This document shows positions 10,523-23,600 of a stretch of DNA of 64,000 bases, one piece after another. Every line of letters starts with the position of its first letter. Positions within the stretch are counted from its first letter, which is position 1. The notes under the pieces were generated by a model. The model worked only from the letters and a program-made list of their open reading frames with translations, was not told the DNA's origin and searched no databases. Both the position numbers and the translations under genes were made by a program. Origin of the DNA: Straminergon stramineum (Eukaryota; Streptophyta; Bryopsida; Hypnales; Calliergonaceae); NCBI GenBank assembly GCA_963920665.1, contig OY987271.1, positions 10,915,350 to 10,979,349 on the forward strand, read 5' to 3'.

Positions 10523-12480
10523 TTTTGATTTTTAATAGTAAAATTTTAGTCTATCCTAGAGATTTAATTTTTTTCTCAATTATAGGTGAATAGATAGAAT
10601 ATAATGATATTATCAAATACGTAATACTTGTGAACTTCAAGGTGCATGTTTCTTTGCATCTTATGCATCAAAGTCTTTTTTTTATTGTTGAAAACTATTG
10701 AAAATGTTGAAACCCTTAAATTAACACTTGGGTGGAAAATTTGATGATGGACTAACATTAGTACTAAATTTTTTCCATGTTTTTGTTTTCTAGAAGTTTT
10801 ATAACAATATTTACCAAGATTGAAAAATAATTGTTTGGCCATTACACATTGGTACATTGTAACAAAAATATCCTAGGATAGAAATAAGAGGTGGTCTCAC
10901 TTTACCAAAAATATTTGTTGTCCTTTTGAAGGACTACATTCACGTACTTGCTACAAAATTTTAGGATGATGTTATTCTTTTTCAAATAAACATACATCAT
11001 TTTGGATAAATGGAACAAAATTGAGTTTCATCCATAACCATAGGATGTAAACATCTTTGTTACTCCTTCAATTCTTAATCTCTCACTAGCACTTCTCTCC
11101 AAGGCTAAGGTTTGACTCCAATTGTTTCATCTTCTTAAATTACATAATAATTTATTTTACTCTCATGGTTGATTAATTTCATATTTTTCTTTTGCATTTA
11201 GCTACATAAAAGACTTTTGATTGAAATTTGATCATTTGGTAGGTAGTAATAAGGTCATGTGTGTTTACTCAAGATTAATTTCTTTTGAGTTGACCTCCCC
11301 CTGGAATAAATGAGTTTAGGCATCAATCCTCCTAGTTATATATTGCATCCTTAAATTTCTTGTAACAACAAGTCCAATTCCAAATTCTCATCTTGAAGAA
11401 AAACAATGGAACTTATTATGTACCTTGGATCTCCAATGATCAAATTTGGAAATTCATATTTGGAATTCACATTAGGAATCCTAGCCTCCAAATTTGCAAG
11501 GCAAGGTTGAGAAATACAAAACATGAGATTTTTCTTATATTTATCAAACAAGTAAAAAATTGCAAGTATGAAAATGCTATGGCAATAAATTTTAGATTGT
11601 GCTTTAGAATTGGAGCAATGAAGATTTTTTTGAGCAATTTATCATTCAAAAGCAATACAATTTTGTTTGAGGGAAAATTTAGTGATATATCATTCCTTTT
11701 ATAGTGGATGAAATCACTAAATTACTACAAAATCCTTTGAGAATATCTCCCTATTTTCTATGAGTACATACACACTTGGGTGCATAAATGAGTTTTCAAA
11801 CATGACTTGCATGTTTCATCCATGTCTATAAACATGTAGAGCTTCATGACTCTAGTGAAAATTATTTTTTGCATTGACCTTTTTAATGAAATCAAATACC
11901 ATAGGTGTGTCATTCTTCTTTAGAACGCTCTTTGTACAACCCAAATAAAGCAAACAAAAATCTGAGGTTGCCATAACATTTTATACTAATGATGCAACAT
12001 TCCCAAATCATTGTAGAATTCGTAAAAGTATGGTCTCGAAGAAAGAAGTTATCCTTCATATGAATCACTCGTTCATATACATTTGATCTTGGTCACTCCT
12101 ATAACTTACACTTAAGTTACAAAGGGCCCCCACAATTAAGTGTTAATCCTATAAGGATGTTGCAACCCTAAAGTAGATGATGTAAGATGAAGAAGAATAA
12201 CTCTCTTTGTGAATGAAGAGTCTATTGAAGATAATTCTACTATTGAAGCCATAAAGGCTTAGTCAGGAGGTGCTATTGGTTGATGGATGACTTCTCATAT
12301 CCTTGTAGAAATTAATTACCGATTGTCACAACCCTTACTATGACTTGTTGTATCAATAATTGTCACTTTTTCATCCTGAATGTTTTTCATCCAATCTATA
12401 TTCTCCTAAATTCAATCAACATTACACTGCAACAAGTTTGTGCTAGTATCCTTGTAGAAATGAAGAATACACCTATTGGT
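10523..12480. other. AT-rich spacer, no gene called
   Basis: Nearly 2 kb without a supported gene. Overlapping open frames on both strands at 11351-11704 (60-103 codons) arise from AT-rich DNA with few stops and have no recognisable domain. No element boundaries were found. Composition changes sharply to GC-rich at about 12500. Confidence 0.45.
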
Positions 12481-13250
12481 TGACAAATCAAATCATTTTT
12501 GAGTGACTGCCTTTGTTATAGGCCGGCATCCGTCCAGCGTTACAGATCGTACCGCACCCACAGTAATTTCCATTCTACACTAAAAACGGGATTTCCGAGG
12601 TGTGAATATTTTGGGACGCCGCTGACTGATGGGAAGTGCGTCCGCCCGTCGCCGGCTGCGGCGACTGTGGTGGGGGGAGCGTGTTGTGGAGCGTGCTGCC
12701 CGATTGTCGGGAATCCGCAGATCCATCGCTCCCATCGCCGCGGCTGGTTCCCGCTCGCGCACATGACCAGCATCGCACTCCCCAATCTCATCAATGCATC
12801 CCCGAACGTTGGAGCTCGATTTACTTACCGTCTTCCTCGCAGAACCCACCCGCTGGATTCTATTCCATGCCATTCTATTCCATCGTGTCAAGGCCGTGCC
12901 GGCGCGAGAGAACCTGAAAGCGAGCAAGCGTATGTGCGTGCATGTCCAGGAGCTTTCGCGAACGGGTTCCGTGGTTGCAAGTTCAGTCAGTCGTGGCGTC
13001 TCCAGGCGTTTATTGTTTAGTAGTAGCACTTGGTCAGTCTCTGCGCGCTTGAGCTCCAGGGTGATCACTAGCTTACCTTCATCTGTGAAAATTTGACGCG
13101 CCGGCGTGGGTGGGTAGCGTGATGGAGATATTGACGATGCGACGGTGGAGTGGGTCGGGGAGGGTATTGATTGAGTGAGAGTTTGAGTCTGAGTGAGAGT
13201 GAGGGAGGAATTGTTTGTGGTTCGGGGAATTTTGATTGGGGAGACTGTTT

Positions 13251-13260
13251 TTATTATATA
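13251..13260 (+). promoter_or_regulatory. TATA-like box candidate
   Basis: TTATTATATA stands out in GC-rich DNA and lies 12 bases downstream of an inverted CCAAT motif (13235-13239). If used, transcription would begin near 13285-13295, about 1.4 kb before the start codon. The motif is near-symmetric, so it does not settle direction. Confidence 0.35.
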
Positions 13261-13468
13261 TCTGGTGAGGAAACGCAACGGAAGCGAGCGCTGTGTGCTG
13301 GTGGCAAAGGGAGCGATTTAGCGACGAGTGTTCAGCGGTTGGTTATAGTTTTGAGGAGAAGCAAGAACTTATCGTCGCGGCGGTTCCGGAGTTTTTTCAT
13401 GATCGTGGCGTGTGTCATGATTGATTGATCGTCGGCTTCGACGTGCTTCTTTCGACCACACCGACCAG

Positions 13469-14376
13469 GTGAGGAAAAGATTGAGAGCCGTTAGAGTCCC
13501 GTCTCTCGCAAGTTCGTCGCAACGGGACCACCGCCGACGTGTATAGTAGAGTATGTGCACGTTCCGTTGCGCGCCAAAGTTTATTGCGCTTTTTGGCCGT
13601 GCCTGTGGATGCAGACCAGGTGTGCGCATAGGTCACCAGTAGTAGCCTTCTACCGATTTTTTACACGAGCTAGGGAAATGACCAAAATAGCAGACACACC
13701 TAACGAGTCATCAGCTAGGGTTAAGGTTAAGTCACACGCGTCGAGAGATTGCGCCACTCAAAGCAGTTGGCACTATGAGAGGTACTAAGCTTAACGGTTC
13801 AAGGCCGTCTGTTTTTCGGCAGAGCTTAATCGCAGGTGCACAATGCATGAGTCGAGGGGCGGTTGACCAGACGCCGCTCACCTCACTCACTTATTACTCA
13901 TTCAGATTCGTCTCACAGATTACCAGTCAGACGTGCTGCTGAAGTTTCTTGCTTCGTTATCGAATTTCTCGTCCGTTGTAACTTTGTGGAGTCTCTCTTG
14001 AATTGGCGGCGTTAGGTGTACGCAATTGTGCGAAATGGTCAGTGGTTGATCGAAGGTTTGCTAAGCTGCTGATTCTGCGAATTGCACTGCCATTTTCGGA
14101 GAAGGGAAGGAGTGAGGGTATGAGGGTCCTTGCCGAAAGTGTTGGGCCCACGTTGTGAAAAGGGTAAAGACGGTTGTTGTCACTCGGCGCTTCTGTTCGC
14201 CGTCGATCGCCGACCCCACCCAATTGTGGGGCAAGGAGCCAAGGACTACTGAGCTTCGTTGGTCCACGGCCAATGATGCAACTCTGGGTTCATGATGACG
14301 ACGGATCAGTTTGCGCTTCGTAAGTCATGTCCGTTGCTAAATTGACACTTTTGTTTGTCTCTGATGTTGTTGCCAG
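13469..14376 (+). other. Candidate 5' leader intron
   Basis: A near-consensus donor (CAG|GTGAGG, exon ending 13468) and an acceptor preceded by a T-rich tract (TTTTGTTTGTCTCTG then TTGTTGCCAG|A, exon resuming 14377) bracket 908 bases. Removing it would take most upstream ATGs out of the leader, which is why I favour it. It rests on splice-site appearance alone. Confidence 0.35.
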
Positions 14377-14499
14377 ACCGTGAGTAGCTGATTGATTGCT
14401 GACGCTTCTCCGAACTCTCTGGGTGGAAGATTATTCGGCATTGGAGGTTGATCGATTCTCACCAAGAGGGGTGCGCTATCTGCATTTTCTGAGTACACA

Positions 14500-14616
14500 A
14501 TGGTTATTGGGACTTCGTCCACGATCGATGGCGCATTTCACAACTATTCGAATAGTGGAGGGAAACCGAAACTGTTGGTACAATTGAAAGCTAGCTCCGA
14601 GGGGAGTTGCGAATGA
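14500..14616 (+). other. Upstream open reading frame in the leader (38 codons)
   Basis: ATG at 14500 opens a 38-codon frame ending TGA at 14614-14616. A second uORF of 10 codons overlaps its end (14613-14645), and a third ATG at 14648 opens a frame that runs past the main start in another register. Starting at 14670 would therefore need leaky scanning or reinitiation if all of this is in the mRNA. Conservation is unknown. Confidence 0.35.
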
Positions 14617-14669
14617 ACCAGCACTTACGAGCGCGGGTGGTGTGACTATGAGGAGGAAGACGGGTCAGA

Positions 14670-17600
14670 ATGAAGGTCCCCAAATCTGTCTCTTCACGGT
14701 CGAATTTCTTCGTGGTTCTCGCGTTCTCACTAGTTGTCGCAAGCGCTTCAGAGAGCATTATATTGCAGCCGCGTAGCAGCTCGCCCAAACTTTCCTGGCG
14801 TCCCAACGGGACGACCCCCAAGCCGGCCCCAACTCCGAACTGCGATCCGTCGCAAGCACGATACGACGGCAGCTGTTACCCAAAGCTGGGCAACGACTCC
14901 CTCACATGCGAGTCTGATCTCGGCGGCGTGGGCTCCTTAGAAACGCTCTGCACGTTACGTTATTCCGTCAAGCTCCTCGCGAGCTCCGTGCTCGTCGGAG
15001 CCGGAAGCCTGGAACTCAACCACAACGTCTCCCTTTCCTGTGCCACCCCAGGATGCGAGATCGTCATCCTCTTAACCGGAAACCTGACTTTGTCTCCCGA
15101 TTCTTCCATCCGAGGCGGCAGTTTAACCGTCCAAGCTGCGAGGATTGTTGTCGACGAAGGCGCATCCCTGAACGCCACTGCTCTAGCGGGAACGCCGCCA
15201 CCAGGCACTAGCGGCACGCCGTCCAGCTTTGAAGGCGCGGGAGGTGGCCATGGCGGCCGCGGAGCCTCGTGTGAGCGGAACGAAGGGAAGGACCAGGCGG
15301 ATGTGTGGGGAGGGGACATGTATGAGTGGGAAGCGCTCGTCACGCCCTGGAGTCATGGGAGTCGGGGAGGGACCACTGAAGATGGGGAAGGCGAGCTCGG
15401 CGGCGCGGGTGGAGGTCGCATTGCGATCACCACGGGGGATCTCCGATTGCGTGGTGCAGTTGAGGCTGATGGCGGCTCCGTGGATGCGAAAGGTGGCGGC
15501 GGCTCCGGCGGAAGCATTGTGATCACTGCCCTAAACATGTAAGTGGACCGACTACTCATCCTTCAAGCTCTAACTATGGCCCTTGCGCATGCTCAACCCT
15601 GAAACCTAGTCTTTTAGTTATGCACGGACTACTCATCCTTCAAGCTCTAACTATGGCCCTTGCGCATGCTCAACCCTGAAACCTAGTCTTTTAGTTATGC
15701 ACGGACTACTCATACTCCAAGCAATAGCTATGGCGCTTGTGCATGAAACAACACTGAAACCTAATCCCTTGGTAATCTTAGTCACTTTCTTCTACTGACG
15801 GAATCCCAGCGTCACTGAAGAACCTCTTTGTTGCGTGATTTTTTGATTAGTTGAGATCTTAAGGAAACCAAGTGGTCTGAAAGGCGATCTTGCAGTTGCA
15901 GTAAATCTATTTCGTTGCAACTCCATCGTCCTTGTGAAGCAAGGGGTTTGGCGCTTGTGCACGCTCAGCACTGAAACCTAATCCCACAGTTATCTTAGTC
16001 ATTTTTTCTGACGGTGGAATCTCAGCGTCACTACGATTCTCTTTGTATCCTGAGTTTTTAACCATTTGAGATCTTAAGAGGATACAGTGGTCTGAAAGCC
16101 CATCATACAGTTGAGTTAGAACTGTTTCGCTGCAACCCCTTCGTGTCCTTGTTAAGCAATGGCTATTGCGCTTTTCTACGCTCAGCACTGAAACCTAATC
16201 CCACAGTAATCTTTATCCCTTTTTCTGACGGCGGAATCCTAGACACTTAAGCAATTCCTTTGTTGCTGTGAAGCTCGGGCTATTATGCCTGTGAACGCCC
16301 AATACTGAAATCTAGTTCGAAAGAAACCCTAGAAAGGTTTTCTGCCCTGATGATAGCACGGCTTCGAGCAGGTTTGATGGGAAATCCCAATAGGGCTTAT
16401 GATTCTCTTTGTTGTGTGAATTTTCAACCACTTCAGGGTTGAAGAGAATAAAGTGGTCTCAAAGTCGATCTTGCAGTGGTCATGAAACCAGACTCTCCAA
16501 TACCGTTGATGTCCAATAGGTTTGTTAGGAATTATTGACTCTACAGCCTCCTCCATCAAATGGAATAAAGTCAAAAGATGGAATATCAATTTAACTTCAG
16601 AGTAGCGCAATTATACATACACTCAATGCCGTTGATGTCCAATAGCTTCGGTAGGAATTGTCGAATTTTCTACCTGGGACATTCAATATAATAAATCCAA
16701 AGAGTGCATACCAACAAGCAGCTACACTACAAGAGGCTCTGTCCCTATAGCACTAGTTCGCTTTTCGCTTTTCGAGTAAGGTCCTACTCAAGCTGTCTGA
16801 CATGATTTCGTCAGTGCAAAGCCTGCTCCCCTTCTGCCTAAAAACTTCAGAATAGGGCAAATGTATATGCACTCCAAAACTGTTGATGTCCAATAGCTTT
16901 GGTAGGAATTATTGAATTGTTGAGCTCTTACACTCACTGAAACAAAACCAAAGACCTTATAGCTATTAACATCAGAATAATAAGACTGTTGAATGTGGGA
17001 TTGCAGTGAAGGAAGGGATGGGGCGATCTCGGCGTCTGGAGGGACAGGACGAGGTGGTGGTGGCGGTGGCCGAGTGTCTATTGACTACGAGCGCTTGCAG
17101 GGTGTTGACATCCTCTACCATGGTGAAGCTCCTTCCTGCAACTACACTATTTTTTCTTTTTAATGGTTGCGACACTATTTTGCCTGGAGTGTGTTAAATT
17201 TTTTATTTAAACACCATCTATTACTGAACCTATTGATGGACACTATTCACTGAGTTTTGGATCTTGCTGACAAGCCACTTGTTGCTTTAGTTTCTTGATG
17301 TTGATTCCAAGGTGCGCATTTTAATAAAATGAGTTCTTTTACTCTACGGCTTGCTATTTGGTGTTGCATTAAGCGCACCTAATTGCGACCCTTAAATAAA
17401 ACTCACCCCTACAGATTTGACCCTACAGATCTACAGCCTCTATTCATGAGAGCCTTGGGTCGATTTTGGGTTCACCTATTTTCATCACTTTAAAAATTCA
17501 TAGTTTCTTAAAAAGAAAAAGCATTCTAAGCGAATCTCCTTTTGACTCACACAAGACCCTACAAACTTACACAGTTCAATAACAGGAACCATGCTCAATT

Positions 17601-20600
17601 GGAGTAGTGGCTTTGAATAATATAATGAACGGTGTACTTTCAGCCTGTGAGTGTTTTTTTTGGGATAACATTGTGTGTATGTGCAGGAGGGGATAGTTTG
17701 GGTTGTCCACAAAATGCTGGAGCTGCAGGCACATTATTTGACGTGCCATTTCAGTCGTTGATCATATCAAACAATAATAAGAAAAGCAAGACAGATACGG
17801 TGCTTTTGGCATTCCCTGTGCCACCTATTTGGGGGAGTGTTGTGATCAAGGAGTCGGCTAGGATTGGCATTCCATTGCAGTGGAGTACAATTCGGGTACA
17901 TTCGTCACTACCCTCACCAATCACCAAGTGACGAGAATTGTTGAACCCTTATAAGATCCAAAGATCCAAAGTGGACTTCATGTGATCTGTTTTACTATAT
18001 TGAGTAGGTCATATGGAATCTGCCCTTTGTTCAATTTTATTTAGTTTCTTACCTGGACGTGCGATGTTCTCCGCTGATTCTGGTGATCTATAATTTGGCC
18101 CCCTCCAAATTCAACCAATTGAATTGGTCAATGTCCAAACCATGTATTCTTGGTCCTTGGGAGGGTTAATGAATCTTTCGCTAGAGACGTGAGCATTTCA
18201 TACTTGTTCAATGTAGTCTTGTTAGTGAATTGAATCCCCTGTTATTTGCAAATGTTACAGTCCTCCTGTGGTTAGTCCTGGGATGAGTTGCTGATCATGT
18301 TGTGAATGTTCTAGGTGATTGGACGAGTGGAACTGTTGTCTGAGAGCGTGCTGAACTTTGGGCTTGCCGAGTGTTCCAGCTCAGAACTGGAGTTGATGGC
18401 GAATGATTTCATCATGAAGAATTCAACTTTATTGGTTCGTCAATATCCAAAGGACCGATCCCCTTGCTGTACTCGTGATTTATCCTGAAATTAGTTTCTC
18501 TAGAATATCTATTTTTGTGGAATTTAGTAGTATTTATTAACAATGCAGCCTGCAGTTATTTAAATAGCGTGACTTTGGTAAATAAGTGTCACGCGCACTA
18601 TTAGGAAAAGTCAATTCATTGTCCTCTTTATGTTCGTACGGTTGTTCTACGATACTCAGTGGCGTCAGCTGTGTTGACAGGTCTATGGAGCGCTGCGATT
18701 ATCGGCCAAGATGCTCTCCATGACGAACTCAAAGGTTGACATTGTAGCGAGTCAAGAGAAGATGATGGTTGTGACTTCCACCATGGAGGGAAGCAATTTG
18801 GCTTATTTACAAGTGAGTGATATTAACTAGAGATCCTAATGCTTTCTGGAATGAATTCCTCAGGCTCTCCATTTGATTGGATCGTCACGTGATTTATGCC
18901 GATCACGAAGTGTTTTAGCCCAGCAATAATAAAAGTTGGACTCCAATTGTTGTGCAGGGGGGTTCGGTAATTAGGTCAAACGCCAATCTTGCGATTTATG
19001 GGCAGGGTCTCTTGCAATTAGAAGGCCCTGGTGACTTCATCGTGGCGCAACGTTTGTTTGTCTCCTTATTCTTCAACGTCATTGTAAGTGTTGGATTCGA
19101 ACCTGCTCTCATATACTACACCAAATTCCGAAGTTAGTGTCTGCCACACTGAGACCGAACATCATTTTTCATATCAGGCTATAGCTTTTTGCTAGTAATG
19201 GAATCAAGGACAATACCCTAGATGAGCTCGTGCCATTCCATTTAATTTTATGGGACACTTTTAATACAGAGTTGAGAGTAAGATATCTTCTTAAAGTTGG
19301 TTTGGGCCACAGTAATTGCTCATTTTGGTGTACTCACATGGCAATACCAACATGCTCATAAGAAATTGCGGTGTGCAGGTTGGACCAGGTGCCATAATGC
19401 GAGCGCCAGTAGAGGCTGGTTCTCCCGTCCAAGAACAGTAAGCTCTAATCTATTTAGAAACCTTATTGTGACTTATTCCTGTGGTGGCCTTTTTTTCCTC
19501 TACTTGTCTGCAGTAAAAATTAACAAATCCTTGGATTTGAATCTAGATCATTAAATTGACTTCATTGACTCACAGGATAACACGCACGTACTGTGAAAAA
19601 CATCAATGTCCAATTGAGGTGCTACGACCATCGGAAGACTGTACCCTAAATACTACTTCACCGTTTACTCTCCAGGTTTGTATCGTTTTCTACTCTTCTT
19701 CCAGTACAAGTAGGAAATTCATGAGTCTCTGCTGGCCTCAGAGTAGGTGGACCGTGACAAGGGCCTAATTTACTCACTGAACTAATTATGGGCTCATTAT
19801 GTGGAGAGTGAAAAATGTAAATTAACTTCTAACGAACCAGGGATTTATGGTTTGATAATAACCAATTAGATTGATCAGATTGTTAATGAAACAAATTAGG
19901 ATTTGTTCAGAAATTTTCTATGCAAGTATCAGTGTAGGATGTTGCTTGTGTTGATGAAAAAACAAATAAGTATTGGGACGGATACAGTCTCCATATGACC
20001 TACTCAAAACTGCTATAATGAATGTGATGCCCAATTTGGGCCTCTTGATCTTTTAATAGTTCAAGTTTGTTTACTGTAAGCAGTTCACTACCGAGTTCAA
20101 GTGTATGAGAATTTGTTTCTTGGTTTCTGATGAGAATAACATAATAAGGTCCCTGTGGACAGATTTGTCGAGTTGAAGATGTGGATATCTATGGCGAGGT
20201 CTCGGGCAGTGTTGTGCACATTCAACGGGCAAGGAATGTGACGATCAGCCGTGAGGGCGTCCTTTCTGCCTCTGGTTTAGGTGCGCACATCACGAAGTTT
20301 GTCTGGGAACTATTTGCAGAGAGATTTATTTGTTCAACGCAAGCAATAGAATTCCTTTAGCCTTCATGTATTTGTGACTCTACTAAATCACTACAGGAAA
20401 AAGCACCCTGAAATCAACAAAATTGTGTTTGGACCACTTGATTTGGACATATTGAACAGAAATCTGTTTGGAGCACTTGATTCGAAGTCTTAACAGGAAC
20501 CAGTCTCGATTTGATTCGACTTTGTCCAATTCGAGTGGTCCGAAACCACACAATCCTTTTTTTTCATTTAATTATTTTTTATTTTATTTTTGTAGTGTAT

Positions 20601-23600
20601 ATCTTAATCAGTCTAAGTAATTTGTTGGTTGGCAGGTTGCCTAGAGGGATTAGGGGTGGGCGATGCCAGCTCGGGGGGCGCAGGCGGTGGAGGAGGACAT
20701 GGAGGTAAAGGTGGTTCTGGAGTGTATGGTACCATAGTATCCAACGGAGGTGAATCTTATGGCAAGAGTGAGCTGCCTTGTGAGCTTGGTAGTGGTGGTG
20801 GCAATCCTGGCAGTGGCAACGCAACCGCTGGCGGTGGACTTATTGGTGAGTGAGGTCTACACTGTGAATCTCACACCACCTCTTTTTCATCATTAGAGAA
20901 ACATGCGTTCGAAATGCTCAAACAAAACCGTCACAAAATGCGACACCCACATTTGGACCAAAACCCGTCACAAAGACCTAGATATTGATAACAGACCTGA
21001 AGAGAGTACTTTGAAAATTCTTAAGTTATACATTCTTTGACCAAATAATGCATGCTAAAATGCGTTGGAATCCTCTCTCAGTAGTAATTCTTGTATAACA
21101 ATTTATGTTTAATAATAGTAACTATGCTTAGTTGTAATTATTGACGAGTGTAGGTGGGCACACCTTACATAATTGCACAAAGATAGAAGCCAAAAGACAA
21201 AGAATTTCAAAAAATGTATTTGGGCGTTAGAAAAGGTGAAATTGACTATCAGAGGCTAACCGTATCGACGGGATGGACGCTGTTGACAGTGTTGGGATCC
21301 ATAGACCATCCAGTGACCGTGCTGGATGTGTATGGAGTGTTGGCTGCCGATGGAGAAAGCTCCACACGAGATGAAGACCCCAGCAGACTCAGCAGGAAGA
21401 GGGCTGCCCAGGTTGGAGGACTTGGAGGCGGCTCCGGCGGAAGTCTGTTGCTGTTCTTGCAGACCATGATTTTAGGCAACGGCTCTCTCCTGTCGACTGC
21501 TGGAGGGGAAGGTGGTGCAGTTGGTGGGGGCGGCGGCGCTGGTGGCCGAGTGCACTTTCATTGGTCTGATATTCCCACTGGCGAGGACTATGTTCCCATT
21601 GCCAGTGGCGAAGGTCTCATTGACATCAGGTTCTTCGCCATATCCGCTTTTTGTTGACTTTTCTGTAATGTGTACAGTGTCATTTTGTTTTAGTATCATC
21701 TTGATTTAATATTCAACCACATTATCGTCTGTCCTACGTAGTTAATGAGCTTTTGGGGAGTTTAAATATTGTGCTTGGTTTAACCTTGGAACGAACAGAA
21801 CAGAGGCAAGAGGAACCTTGAATTGAATAGTTAGTCCACCAACAAGTGGCGAGTCCGCAACTGGCCCAACTTAGGAAGCAAACCTTTGGTAAATGGTGTT
21901 CCCATCTTATCTATCCGGAGACAGTCAAATAAATACTGCAAATGAACATTTTTAGGGGGGTAAATTGTGCACTTGGCTAACCTTGAAACCACCATTAACC
22001 AAGAAAAGAGGAAAGGAAAGCTTTTGAGTAAATAGTTAGTCAGCAAGTGGCTCAACATAAGAATCAAGCTTTCGGTAAATGGTTTTCCAATCTGATCCGT
22101 CTAATGACAGAAGCTTTTCCTTACATCTCAAATTCTGGTTGATCAAGGTCTAAAGGTCAACAAAGTACACTATTAAACCCAAGAAAGATTCATTTGCTAC
22201 ATGTATTAGTCTGAGTGAATTGTTAGTCAGTCAAGAAGTGGACAGTCAAACAAGTGGCCCATTATAGTAAACAAACTGTTGCTAAATGGTGTTCCAATCT
22301 TATCCAGGAATACACTACTAAAACATGTTTGAATTAACACTAGGCCTACAGAATAGCGTATCATATTCTAGATAAAATAAACAGTGAACACCTTAAGTCA
22401 TGCCGGAAGGGTAGATATCACATATGCAGGAAGTACAACCTTTGCTTACAATAGAGGTTCTGTTTGATGCAGTGGAGGAGCAGGCAGCAAAGATGGTCTT
22501 AAAGGTGACATCGGCATTGTCAGCGGGAAGCAGTGTCCACTTGGTCTCTATGGCATTTATTGTCTGGTGAGATATGACTTGTCTGATCGATTTTAGCGCG
22601 TTCAAATTGGATTTTATTGATATCTAGAGTTGGTTTATATCTCCCTAGACGATTCTATTGTGGTCCTCTCCGTCAGTAGAACACACTCAAAATCAAAATT
22701 ATAATATCAAAAACACTCGCACAAGTTTCTTCAGATGCTGTTACTCTGTAAAACTTGACATTTCAAGCTCTAACAGCTTTGGCGTGGGCGGTTGAACAGG
22801 AATGTCCTGTTGGAACATTCAAGAATGAGACAGGCTCGTCCGTTGAGCTCTGCAGAGAGTGTCCACCTTTGCCCAGTCGTGCTCAACATACGTATGTTCG
22901 TGGTAAGTTTAATTCATTTGCTTTACCCTTAAGTGCCCAAGCGAAACATAGAAAACTAATAGATAATAGTAACTTCAAACATATTGATGTAGGGTATGAT
23001 CTCTACTTTCTATTGGCATGTTTTGCTACCTTCCTAAATGATATGTTCTAACTTGTTTACATATGGAAGCAACCACTTTTGTTCATTTAGGCACTCGGGT
23101 TAGTAAACTTATAATCTCCATTATAAGATCATGTATGCTTCATGCTAACATTTCAAGCGTTTGTAGGTGGTGCCTCAAAGCCGATGTGTCCTTATCAATG
23201 CACCTCTGAGAAGTACCGGATGCCTCATTGCTACACGGTGCTGGAGGACTTGATTTACACGCTTGGAGGACCCTACTTGTTCATCCTGTTCTTGTCGTGT
23301 GTGATGGTGATTTTGGCTCTCATGCTGAGCGTGGCTCGTATGAAACTCGTTGGCAATGAAGACTTTTCTCGGCCTACCATAACGCCTCGAGGACTTCACG
23401 TTGAACAATCTCTCCCATTCTTGGAGTCTTTGAACGAGGTCTGAAGCTTTTCCTGACCACTTTCTTATCTTAGCTTCATGTCTTTCAGTCTCTTCGTTAT
23501 TGCAGTTTGTTATAAAAGATGGTGAAGTTTTTTATGAGCATGTAGTGTGCTACCTCGAACCGTGAAATGAAGTAGTGTGTTGCCTGTTGAAGAATTTTGG

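Larger units (their letters stand above)
12500..14669 (+). promoter_or_regulatory. GC-rich 5' island: promoter and leader of the glycine-rich membrane protein gene
   Basis: Base composition changes abruptly from AT-rich spacer to a G+C- and CpG-rich stretch continuing into exon 1. Features seen are a GAGTGA/GAGAG-rich stretch at 13163-13206, an inverted CCAAT box (ATTGG, 13235-13239), a TATA-like TTATTATATA at 13251-13260, and a strong donor (CAG|GTGAGG) after 13468. Many overlapping open frames on both strands are expected in CpG-rich DNA. The longest is 232 codons on the minus strand (12580-13278). None shows a domain I recognise. Start site and leader structure are inferred. Confidence 0.6.

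Noticed and set aside
12499..13278. Overlapping open frames of 67-232 codons on both strands in the GC-rich island
   Set aside because: CpG-rich DNA has few stop codons; no domain or codon pattern singles out one frame. Kept only as a possible bidirectional promoter finding.
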